Shown here in pieces: positions 21,281 through 27,645 of a stretch of 27,645 nucleotides of DNA. Numbering within the stretch: the first letter of the stretch is position 1; every line of letters starts with the position of its first letter. The position numbers were made by a program, and so were the translations under genes. The notes below the pieces were generated by a model, which saw only the letters and a program-made list of their open reading frames with translations, was not told the origin of the DNA and searched no databases. Source of the stretch: Gallionella sp. (GTDB taxonomy: Bacteria > Pseudomonadota > Gammaproteobacteria > Burkholderiales > Gallionellaceae). Where the stretch lies: positions 1 to 27,645 of the forward strand of contig JAUSMR010000160.1 of the NCBI GenBank assembly GCA_030645955.1. The letters run 5' to 3'.

Positions 21281-22672
21281 ATGACTATACGTACTCGTTT
21301 CGCACCCAGCCCCACCGGCTATCTGCATATCGGCGGCGCACGCACCGCCTTGTTCTCCTGGGCATACGCACGCAAGCTGGGTGGCACCTTCATTTTGCGT
21401 ATCGAGGATACCGATCTGGAGCGTTCCACGCTGGAATCTGAGCAGGCGATCCTGGACGGGATGTCATGGTTGAACCTGGATTACGACGAAGGCCCGTTCT
21501 ACCAGATGAAGCGCATGGATCGCTACAAGACGGTATTGCAGCAGATGCTCGATGAGGGTACGGCCTATCACTGCTACACCGCGCAGGAAGAGCTGGAAGC
21601 CATGCGCGAAGCGCAGCGTGCGCGCGGCGAAAAGCCGCGTTATGACGGCCATTGGCGGCCCGAGCAGGGCAAGGTTTTGCCGGCTCCGCCGCAGGGAATC
21701 AGGCCGGTGGTGCGTTTTAAAAATCCTCTGCACGGCGTGGCGGCGTGGGACGACATGGTCAAAGGCAAGATCGTGTTCGAGAATAGCGAGCTGGACGATC
21801 TGATCATCGCCCGCGCCGACGGTACGCCGACTTACAATTTCTGCGTGGTGGTGGACGATCTGGATATGAATATCACGCATGTCATCCGCGGCGACGATCA
21901 CGTCAACAATACGCCGCGCCAGATCAACATCCTCAAGGCATTGGGCGCGAAGCTGCCGCAATATGCCCATGTACCGATGATCCTGGGCAGCGACGGCGAA
22001 CGGCTGTCCAAGCGGCATGGCGCGGTGAGCGTGATGCAATATGCCGAGGATGGGTACTTGCCGGAGGCGCTGATCAATTATCTGGCGCGTTTGGGCTGGT
22101 CGCACGGCGACGAGGAAATATTTTCGGTGCAGCAATTAGTCGAGTGGTTCGATTTGCGCCACATCAGCAAATCGGCGGCGCAGTTTAACCCGGAAAAACT
22201 GCGCTGGCTGAATCAGCATTACATCAAGCTGGCCGACAATGCGCGCCTGGCCGAACTGGTGCGCAAGCATCTGGCCGGGCGCGGCGTGCAGGCAAGCGAT
22301 GCGCCGCCACTGGAAGCGGTGATCGCACTGTACAAGGAGCGCACCGCGACGCTGCTCGAATTGGCGGATGAGGCGGAAGTCTTTTATATCGAAATACATC
22401 CGGCGCAGGAACTGCTGGATGCGCATCTTGTGCCGGAAGTGCTGCCCACATTGCGCGAACTCGCCGCGCGTTTTGCCGATGTCGCCTGGGAAGCCCCCGC
22501 GCTGGGCGCATTGATAAAAGAATTGCTGGCCAAACACAATCTGAAAATGCCCAAGCTGGCGATGCCGTTGCGCGTGATGCTGGTCGGCCAGACACACACG
22601 CCGTCGGTCGATGCCGTGCTGGCGTTGTTCCCGCGCGAGACCGTGCTGGCGCGCCTGAAAAAGCACCTGTAA
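21281..22672 (+). CDS. gltX: Glutamyl-tRNA synthetase
   Basis: The start at 21281 ([20 protein letters not shown]) matches the family N-terminus; upstream ATGs overlap the promoter. The product is 463 residues, normal length. The class I HIGH motif appears as HIGG (16-19). [14 protein letters not shown] holds the KMSKS-type loop. [20 protein letters not shown] is another family block. The C-terminal helical anticodon domain follows from about 320. The enzyme charges tRNA-Glu with glutamate in the cytoplasm; a tRNA-Glu gene lies just downstream. No Shine-Dalgarno is visible before the ATG. Confidence 0.97.
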   Translation: MTIRTRFAPSPTGYLHIGGARTALFSWAYARKLGGTFILRIEDTDLERSTLESEQAILDGMSWLNLDYDEGPFYQMKRMDRYKTVLQQMLDEGTAYHCYTAQEELEAMREAQRARGEKPRYDGHWRPEQGKVLPAPPQGIRPVVRFKNPLHGVAAWDDMVKGKIVFENSELDDLIIARADGTPTYNFCVVVDDLDMNITHVIRGDDHVNNTPRQINILKALGAKLPQYAHVPMILGSDGERLSKRHGAVSVMQYAEDGYLPEALINYLARLGWSHGDEEIFSVQQLVEWFDLRHISKSAAQFNPEKLRWLNQHYIKLADNARLAELVRKHLAGRGVQASDAPPLEAVIALYKERTATLLELADEAEVFYIEIHPAQELLDAHLVPEVLPTLRELAARFADVAWEAPALGALIKELLAKHNLKMPKLAMPLRVMLVGQTHTPSVDAVLALFPRETVLARLKKHL

Positions 22673-22703
22673 TCTCTTTGGGTAATCTTTTTGGGAAGTC
22701 AGC

Positions 22704-22732
22704 TTTACAAGCATAGGTCGCATCACTATAAT
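22704..22732 (+). promoter_or_regulatory. Promoter of the tRNA-Ala/tRNA-Glu operon
   Basis: TTTACA (22704-22709) and TATAAT (22727-22732) have the ideal 17-bp spacing and are followed by GCGCGC, a GC-rich discriminator typical of stringently controlled stable-RNA promoters. Confidence 0.9.
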
Positions 22733-22753
22733 GCGCGCTCTTTTCGGGGTACC

Positions 22754-22829
<76 letters not shown>

Positions 22830-22850
22830 AAAGAGCTTGTAAAAATCAAA

Positions 22851-22926
22851 GTCCCCATCGTCTAGAGGCCTAGGACATCGCCCTTTCACGGCGGTAACAC
22901 GAGTTCGAATCTCGTTGGGGACGCCA
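22851..22926 (+). tRNA. tRNA-Glu (anticodon TTC)
   Basis: The gene begins GTCCCCATCGTCTAGAGGCC. The anticodon loop CTTTCAC gives TTC (Glu). The T arm has GAGTTCGAATCTC. The acceptor GTCCCCA pairs with TGGGGAC and ends GCCA. It lies 21 bases after tRNA-Ala and shares its promoter and terminator. Confidence 0.96.
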
Positions 22927-22931
22927 CATTC

Positions 22932-22960
22932 AAAGGGTTAGGCCAATCTAACCCTTTTTC
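22932..22960 (+). terminator. Intrinsic terminator of the tRNA operon
   Basis: The 10-bp perfect stem AAAGGGTTAG/CTAACCCTTT has a six-base loop and is followed by TTCATTTT. Confidence 0.88.
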
Positions 22961-22985
22961 ATTTTGTGCGGAGCGGAGAGGACTG

Positions 22986-23014
22986 TTAAACCTGATCCCG
23001 CATTGTTGTAAAAT
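22986..23014 (+). promoter_or_regulatory. Candidate greB promoter giving a leaderless mRNA
   Basis: TAAAAT at 23009-23014 is preceded by TTAAAC at 17 bp and by a TTG-T extension. The greB ATG is at 23021, only six bases past the -10 box, so transcription should start at or next to the start codon. Confidence 0.5.
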
Positions 23015-23020
23015 CCCCGC

Positions 23021-23575
23021 ATGAGCAAAGCATTCACACGCAATAGCGATACCGAAGACGACGAGTCAGAACCCTCGGCACCGTTGCCCGTGGGCGTCAA
23101 AAATTACATCACGCCCAACGGATACCGCAAGCTGAAAGAAGAGATGGATTATCTGTGGAAGGTGGAGCGCCCGGCATTGGTTAAAACCATTACCTGGGCT
23201 GCATCCAACGGCGATCGCTCGGAAAATGGCGATTATATTTATGGCAAAAAGCGTTTGCGCGAGATTGACCGGCGCGTGCGCTTCCTGCGCAAACGCATGG
23301 AGCTGGCCGAGGTCGTCGATCCGGCGCAACGCGGCGAGTGCGAGCAGGTATTTTTCGGTGCAACAGTAACGGTTTGCGACGAAAATGGCTGCGAGTGCAC
23401 TTACAGCATTGTCGGGGTGGATGAGGCGGATGTGGGCTCCGGTTTGATCAGTTGGGTCTCGCCACTGGCGCGAACGCTGCTCAAATTGCGCGAAGGCGAA
23501 GTGGCGATATTGCGCACGCCGATTGGTATCCAGGAACTGGAAATCCTGTCGGTGAGTTATCGCGAGCTGGGCTGA
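23021..23575 (+). CDS. greB: Transcription elongation factor GreB
   Basis: The product is 184 residues. An acidic N-terminal extension (TEDDESEPSAPLPVGVKNYI) precedes the coiled-coil domain (LKEEMDYLWKVERPALVKTI). ASNGDRSENGDYIYGKKRLR contains the acidic tip that reaches the RNA-polymerase active site. The FKBP-like domain follows (VFFGATVTV; VSPLARTLLKLREGE). It rescues backtracked polymerase by stimulating transcript cleavage. GDYIYGKKRLREIDRRVRFL marks it as GreB, not GreA. No Shine-Dalgarno is present and the putative -10 box is six bases upstream, so it may be a leaderless message. Confidence 0.96.
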   Translation: MSKAFTRNSDTEDDESEPSAPLPVGVKNYITPNGYRKLKEEMDYLWKVERPALVKTITWAASNGDRSENGDYIYGKKRLREIDRRVRFLRKRMELAEVVDPAQRGECEQVFFGATVTVCDENGCECTYSIVGVDEADVGSGLISWVSPLARTLLKLREGEVAILRTPIGIQELEILSVSYRELG

Positions 23576-23636
23576 TTCATTTATTCGCCGCTCTTGGTAC
23601 AATGACACCATTCAGGCAAGTATAACGACACACTAA

Positions 23637-23993
<357 letters not shown>

Positions 23994-24048
23994 ATACAGC
24001 ACTGCTGATGGGAATGTCGTAATGCAAGACCTGACCGTTCGCAGCCCG

Positions 24049-24078
24049 GTAGGATGCGGTGAGGCACGAACCGCATCG
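24049..24078 (+). repeat. REP-like hairpin flanking a RAYT remnant (left)
   Basis: GTAGGATGCGGTGAGGCACG is followed by AACCGCATCG. GATGCGGT pairs with ACCGCATC within the unit. The same sequence in inverted orientation lies at 24244-24272. Confidence 0.75.
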
Positions 24079-24111
24079 CTCGCGTAACCTATACAACAAA
24101 GCAGAACCATC

Positions 24112-24243
24112 ATGACCGAATACCGCCGCGCCCATGTTCCCGGAGCAAGCTGGTTCTTCACGGTGAACCTCGCACAACGCAAGGGGAATAGCCTGCTCGT
24201 TGAACGGATAGACGTGTTGCGCGCGGCGCTCAAGTCGGCGAAT
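24112..24243 (+). pseudogene. N-terminal fragment of a REP-associated tyrosine transposase (RAYT)
   Basis: The first 44 codons read MTEYRRAHVPGASWFFTVNL, then AQRKGNSLLVERIDVLRAAL, as in RAYT/Y1-transposase proteins, which usually open with YRRAxxPGxxxFFTVNL. The similarity stops exactly where the right-hand REP begins (24244). The HUH motif, catalytic Tyr and the rest of the protein are gone, so it cannot be active. The frame continues through the REP to a stop at 24321. Together with the two inverted REPs it forms a deletion derivative of a single-gene mobile element, between glnB and guaB. Confidence 0.82.
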
Positions 24244-24272
24244 GATGCGGTTTGTACCTCACCGCATCCTAC
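24244..24272 (-). repeat. REP-like hairpin flanking a RAYT remnant (right)
   Basis: GATGCGGTTTGTACCTCACC followed by GCATCCTAC is the inverted counterpart of 24049-24078. GATGCGGT and ACCGCATC pair within the unit. Confidence 0.75.
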
Positions 24273-24293
24273 GGCACTGAACAAGCGAAGTGA

Positions 24294-24322
24294 TTTACCG
24301 GCTTGCCCGACATGCGTATAAT
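24294..24322 (+). promoter_or_regulatory. Promoter of guaB
   Basis: TTTACC (24294-24299) and TATAAT (24317-24322) are spaced by 17 bp. The guaB ATG at 24349 lies 27 bp past the -10 box. The promoter starts about 20 bp after the RAYT remnant's right REP. Confidence 0.75.
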
Positions 24323-24348
24323 GCCTGCTTTGCCGAGGGCTGCTAAAT

Positions 24349-25809
24349 ATGCGCATCATTCAAAAAGCACTAACCTTTGACGACGTCCTGCTCGTTCCCG
24401 CCTATTCAAACGTAATGCCGCGCGATGTCAGTCTGCGCACTCAACTCACCCGCAACATCAGTCTGAATATTCCCTTGCTGTCCGCTGCGATGGATACCGT
24501 CACGGAATCGCGCTTGGCGATTGCCCTGGCGCAGGAAGGCGGTATCGGCATCGTGCACAAAAACATGTCGGCCCAAGCGCAGGCTGCCAAGATCGCCAAG
24601 GTCAAACGTTTTGAAAGTGGGGTGGTCAAGGACCCTATCACCATCACACCGGACATGACGGTGCGCAACGTGTTGGCTTTGACGCGGCAGCACAAGATTT
24701 CCGGATTGCCGGTGGTGCAGGGCAAGCAGCTGGTGGGCATCGTCACCAACCGCGATTTGCGCTTTGAGAACAATCTGGATCAGCCGATACAGAACATCAT
24801 GACACCGCGCGAGCGGTTGATTACCGTCAAGGAAAATGCCAGCCTTGAGGAGGCGCGCAGCCTGATGCACACAAATCGTATCGAGCGCGTACTGGTGGTC
24901 AATGATGCATTTGAACTGCGCGGTTTGATGACGGTAAAAGACATTCTTAAATCCAGCGAACATCCGCTGGCCAGCAAGGACAGCCTCGGACGCCTGCGTG
25001 TTGGCGCGGCTGTCGGCGTGGGCGAAGGTACGGAAGAGCGTGTCGGGTTACTGGCCGAGGCGGGGGTGGACGTGATCGTGGTGGATACCGCACACGGGCA
25101 TTCGCAAGGTGTGCTGGATCGCGTCAAATGGGTCAAGAAGAATTTTCCCCAGATTGATGTGATCGGCGGCAACATCGCTACCGGCGGAGCGGCAATGGCC
25201 TTGCTGGATCACGGCGCGGACGGTGTGAAAGTCGGCATCGGTCCCGGCTCGATTTGCACCACGCGTATCGTCGCAGGCGTCGGCGTGCCGCAGATTGCCG
25301 CAATCCAGAATGTGGCGAAGGCCCTGCAGGGCACCGGCGTGCCATTGATTGCCGACGGTGGTATCCGTTATTCCGGCGACATCGCCAAGGCGATTGCAGC
25401 GGGCGCACATGCCGTGATGCTCGGCGGGTTGTTCGCCGGAACCGAGGAAGCGCCGGGCGAAATAGAGCTCTTTCAGGGCCGCTCCTACAAATCCTATCGC
25501 GGCATGGGCAGCCTGGGGGCAATGCAGCAGGGTTCCAGTGACCGCTACTTCCAGGAAGGCGAAAGCAATCAGGACAAGCTGGTGCCGGAAGGTGTCGAAG
25601 GCCGCGTGCCTTACAAGGGCAGCGTGCTGGCGGTGATCCATCAACTGATGGGCGGTATGCGCGCCAGCATGGGTTATCTCGGTTGTCCCGACATCGCCAC
25701 GATGCACACCAAGGCCGAATTTGTCGAGATCAGCTCTTCCGGAATTCGCGAGTCGCATGTGCATGATGTGCAGATCACCAAGGAAGCGCCGAATTATCAT
25801 ATTGACTAG
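24349..25809 (+). CDS. guaB: Inosine-5'-monophosphate dehydrogenase
   Basis: The product is 486 residues, the normal bacterial length. [20 protein letters not shown] opens the TIM barrel. Two CBS domains (about 93-205) interrupt it. [20 protein letters not shown] contains the catalytic Cys loop. [20 protein letters not shown] is the mobile flap. It oxidises IMP to XMP with NAD+, the first committed step of GMP synthesis. It lies upstream of guaA, which completes the pathway, but a repeat-flanked gene has been inserted between them. Confidence 0.98.
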   Translation: MRIIQKALTFDDVLLVPAYSNVMPRDVSLRTQLTRNISLNIPLLSAAMDTVTESRLAIALAQEGGIGIVHKNMSAQAQAAKIAKVKRFESGVVKDPITITPDMTVRNVLALTRQHKISGLPVVQGKQLVGIVTNRDLRFENNLDQPIQNIMTPRERLITVKENASLEEARSLMHTNRIERVLVVNDAFELRGLMTVKDILKSSEHPLASKDSLGRLRVGAAVGVGEGTEERVGLLAEAGVDVIVVDTAHGHSQGVLDRVKWVKKNFPQIDVIGGNIATGGAAMALLDHGADGVKVGIGPGSICTTRIVAGVGVPQIAAIQNVAKALQGTGVPLIADGGIRYSGDIAKAIAAGAHAVMLGGLFAGTEEAPGEIELFQGRSYKSYRGMGSLGAMQQGSSDRYFQEGESNQDKLVPEGVEGRVPYKGSVLAVIHQLMGGMRASMGYLGCPDIATMHTKAEFVEISSSGIRESHVHDVQITKEAPNYHID

Positions 25810-25820
25810 TTGGTAAATCC

Positions 25821-25911
25821 AAGACGTAAGACTTGAGACGTAAGACGTAAGTTAATAAATCGCGAAGCGACAAAGCCAACTACCAACTTACGTCTTCCGA
25901 CTAACAACTGG
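25821..25911. repeat. ACGTAAG/CTTACGT repeat cluster left of the IVP-type gene
   Basis: Several ACGTAAG units (25821-25853) are followed by the inverse CTTACGT. AAGACGTAAGTT (25842-25853) and AACTTACGTCTT (25885-25896) are a perfect 12-bp inverted repeat with a 31-bp loop. The phrase CCGACTAACAACT at its right edge recurs after the gene. Confidence 0.8.
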
Positions 25912-25920
25912 AGTATGTCA

Positions 25921-26316
25921 ATGGCCGGGTATCGTGAACTCAAGGTTTGGCGGCTGGCGATGGAATTGGCAGAGGAGGTGTATAAGCTCTTCGCTGAATT
26001 TCCCAAGCATGAAATTTATGGTTTAACCAGCCAGTTGCAGCGCGCTGCGGTTTCTATTCCATCAAATATTGCAGAAGGGCAAGCGCGTAATTCAAACAAA
26101 GAATTTAACCATTTTCTAGGTATTGCTCGGGGCTCTTTGGCTGAACTTGAAACCCAGATCATGCTGGCGCAACGCCTCGGATATATGACCGCGAAAAAGC
26201 TAATCCGGTATTTGAAAAGGCTGAAGAAATCGGAAAAATGCTCAAAGGCCTGCAGAAGTCTATTGCTACCGACTAACAACTTACGTCTTACGTCTAACAA
26301 CTCTCATGCCCCATAA
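25921..26316 (+). CDS. Four-helix-bundle protein of the 23S rRNA IVP family, probably frameshifted
   Basis: The start at 25921 gives GGAG a spacing of seven bases; ATG 25915 is too close. [40 protein letters not shown] and [20 protein letters not shown] are family hallmarks. After KLIRYL the frame as given reads [16 protein letters not shown] and runs on to 26316, overlapping guaA by 11 bases. In the +1-shifted frame the DNA reads [18 protein letters not shown] and stops at 26276, the expected family ending. A one-base loss near 26213 therefore explains the odd tail. The function of stand-alone members is unclear; they are often found in rRNA intervening sequences. Confidence 0.85.
   Translation: MAGYRELKVWRLAMELAEEVYKLFAEFPKHEIYGLTSQLQRAAVSIPSNIAEGQARNSNKEFNHFLGIARGSLAELETQIMLAQRLGYMTAKKLIRYLKRLKKSEKCSKACRSLLLPTNNLRLTSNNSHAP
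26269..26296. repeat. CTTACGT repeat right of the IVP-type gene
   Basis: CCGACTAACAACTTACGTCT followed by TACGTCT repeats the two motifs of the left-hand cluster (25882-25911). It overlaps the end of the IVP-type frame and ends ten bases before the guaA start codon. Confidence 0.8.
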
Positions 26317-27645
26317 AAAAATCCTGATCCTCGATTTCGGTTCGCAATACACCCAGTTGATTGCGCGCCGTGTCCGCGAAACCCATGTTTATTGCGAACT
26401 GCATCCCTGCGATGTGGGCGATGAATTTATCCGTGAATTTAACCCGAGCGGCATCATCCTCTCCGGCGGGCCCAATTCGGTGACCGAAGGCGACACGCCG
26501 CGCGCGCCGCAGATCGTGTTCGAGCTGGGTGTGCCGGTGCTGGGTATCTGCTACGGCATGCAGACGATGGCGGCGCAGCTGGGCGGTGCGGTGGAAAACG
26601 GGCTGGTGCGCGAATTCGGCTACGCGGAAATCCGCGCGCAGGGACATTCCGCGTTGCTGCGCGACATTCAGGATCGTGCCAATAGCGAAGGCCATGGCCT
26701 GATCGACGTGTGGATGAGCCACGGCGACAAAGTGACGGCGCTGCCGCCGGGTTTCTCGGTGATCGCCAGCAACCCCGCCACGCCCATCGCCGGCATGGCG
26801 GACGAAACGCGACGTTTTTACGCGCTGCAATTTCATCCCGAAGTAACCCATACCCGGCAAGGCAAGGCGATGCTCGGCCGTTTCGTGCATGACATCTGCG
26901 GCTGTGCGCAGGACTGGAACATGCCGGACTACATCGGCGAAGCGGTGGAAAAGATTCGCGCCCAAGTCGGCGGCGACGAAGTGATCCTGGGGTTGTCCGG
27001 CGGGGTGGATTCCTCGGTGGCGGCGGCGCTGATTCATCGCGCCATCGGCGACCAACTCACCTGCGTGTTCGTGGACAACGGTTTGTTGCGGCTGAACGAA
27101 GCGGCGCAGGTGATGGAGACTTTTGCCAAGCATTTGCATATGAAGGTGATCCACGTCGATGCCAGCGCGGAGTTTTTGCAGCACCTGACCGGTGTGACCG
27201 ACCCGGAGAAGAAGCGCAAAATCATCGGGCGCGAGTTTGTCGAAGTGTTCCAGCGCGAAGCCAAGAAACTGCCGCAGGCCAAGTGGCTGGCGCAGGGCAC
27301 CATCTACCCGGACGTGATCGAATCCGCCGGCGCGAAGACCAAGAAGGCGCATGCCATCAAATCGCACCACAACGTCGGCGGCCTGCCGGAAAGTTTGCAC
27401 CTTAAGCTGCTGGAGCCGTTGCGCGAACTGTTCAAGGACGAAGTGCGCGAGCTCGGTGTCGCGCTGGGCCTGGCGCACGGCATGGTATACCGCCACCCGT
27501 TCCCCGGCCCCGGCCTCGGCGTGCGCATCCTCGGCGAAGTGAAACGCGAGTATGCCGAGCTGCTGCGCCGCGCCGATGCAATTTTCATCGAAGAGCTGCA
27601 CGCGACCAGGGATGAAGACGGCAAGTCCTGGTACGAAAAAACCTC
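26306..27645 (+). CDS. guaA: GMP synthase (glutamine-hydrolysing), C-terminus outside window
   Basis: 446 codons are present and the right edge cuts the gene; the family is about 510-525 residues. Residues 1-200 are the class I glutamine amidotransferase: [10 protein letters not shown] carries Cys82, and [10 protein letters not shown] the catalytic His-Glu pair. [20 protein letters not shown] is the PP-loop of the ATP pyrophosphatase domain. [15 protein letters not shown] begins the C-terminal dimerisation domain. It aminates XMP to GMP with glutamine and ATP. The ATG has no Shine-Dalgarno: the bases before it are the CTTACGT repeat, a sign that insertion of the IVP-type gene replaced the native leader. 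Confidence 0.97.
   Translation, partial: MPHKKILILDFGSQYTQLIARRVRETHVYCELHPCDVGDEFIREFNPSGIILSGGPNSVTEGDTPRAPQIVFELGVPVLGICYGMQTMAAQLGGAVENGLVREFGYAEIRAQGHSALLRDIQDRANSEGHGLIDVWMSHGDKVTALPPGFSVIASNPATPIAGMADETRRFYALQFHPEVTHTRQGKAMLGRFVHDICGCAQDWNMPDYIGEAVEKIRAQVGGDEVILGLSGGVDSSVAAALIHRAIGDQLTCVFVDNGLLRLNEAAQVMETFAKHLHMKVIHVDASAEFLQHLTGVTDPEKKRKIIGREFVEVFQREAKKLPQAKWLAQGTIYPDVIESAGAKTKKAHAIKSHHNVGGLPESLHLKLLEPLRELFKDEVRELGVALGLAHGMVYRHPFPGPGLGVRILGEVKREYAELLRRADAIFIEELHATRDEDGKSWYEKT

Noticed and set aside
26294..27601. 435-codon minus-strand frame opposite guaA
   Set aside because: Shadow of GuaA in a GC-rich gene; no start site and no family resemblance.

Overview
This window looks like the chromosome of a betaproteobacterium. 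The housekeeping proteins (GreB with an acidic N-terminal extension, PII, GuaB/GuaA, PhoH with an N-terminal PIN domain, the yciB-yciI-bolA-parvulin run, YceH) and the consensus TTTACA/TATAAT promoters all fit that group. The Nitrosomonadales/Gallionellaceae area is my best guess from gene content and the many intergenic palindromes. It is an inference, not a demonstrated placement.

Layout. (1) Positions 1-8495 are an accessory region with every recognisable gene on the minus strand. In order of transcription: a 957-residue protein joining a peptidoglycan-binding domain, a GH19-like lysozyme/chitinase domain, a papain-like peptidase and a serine alpha/beta hydrolase; a second alpha/beta hydrolase with two membrane segments; a broken KTSR-domain fragment; four small envelope-type genes (lipoprotein, helical soluble protein, short exported coiled-coil protein, three-helix membrane protein); about 700 bp of non-coding debris with a 14-copy decamer array and palindromic remnants; and an exported TPR protein with near-identical 138-bp repeats that runs off the left edge. 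(2) Positions 8496-12052 hold a 139-bp palindromic MITE-like element, a RHH/RelE toxin-antitoxin pair, djlA, yceH and several unrelated palindromic intergenic repeats. (3) Positions 12053-16792 hold core genes: a histidine phosphatase, the yciB-yciI-bolA-parvulin operon, phoH and a bcp-type peroxiredoxin. (4) Positions 16968-20324 hold a coupled lipoprotein/outer-membrane barrel pair, the second MITE copy, and a membrane-anchored Pro/Ala-rich ankyrin protein. (5) Positions 20436-27645 hold core genes: a gamma-carbonic-anhydrase-like protein, tRNA-Val, gltX, tRNA-Ala, tRNA-Glu, greB, glnB, a decayed RAYT transposase, guaB, a frameshifted 23S rRNA IVP-type four-helix-bundle gene, and guaA, cut by the right edge.

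The best candidate for something undescribed is region 1. One protein combines cell-wall hydrolase, peptidase and lipase-like domains, and it lies beside a membrane-inserted hydrolase and a set of small lipoprotein/membrane proteins reminiscent of a phage lysis cassette. Its function as an antagonism, lysis or release system is inference. The catalytic motifs and gene order are read directly from the sequence. The rest of the interest is in small mobile or structural DNA: the identical-length MITE pair, the RAYT remnant bounded by REPs, the repeat-flanked insertion between guaB and guaA, and the phased decamer array.
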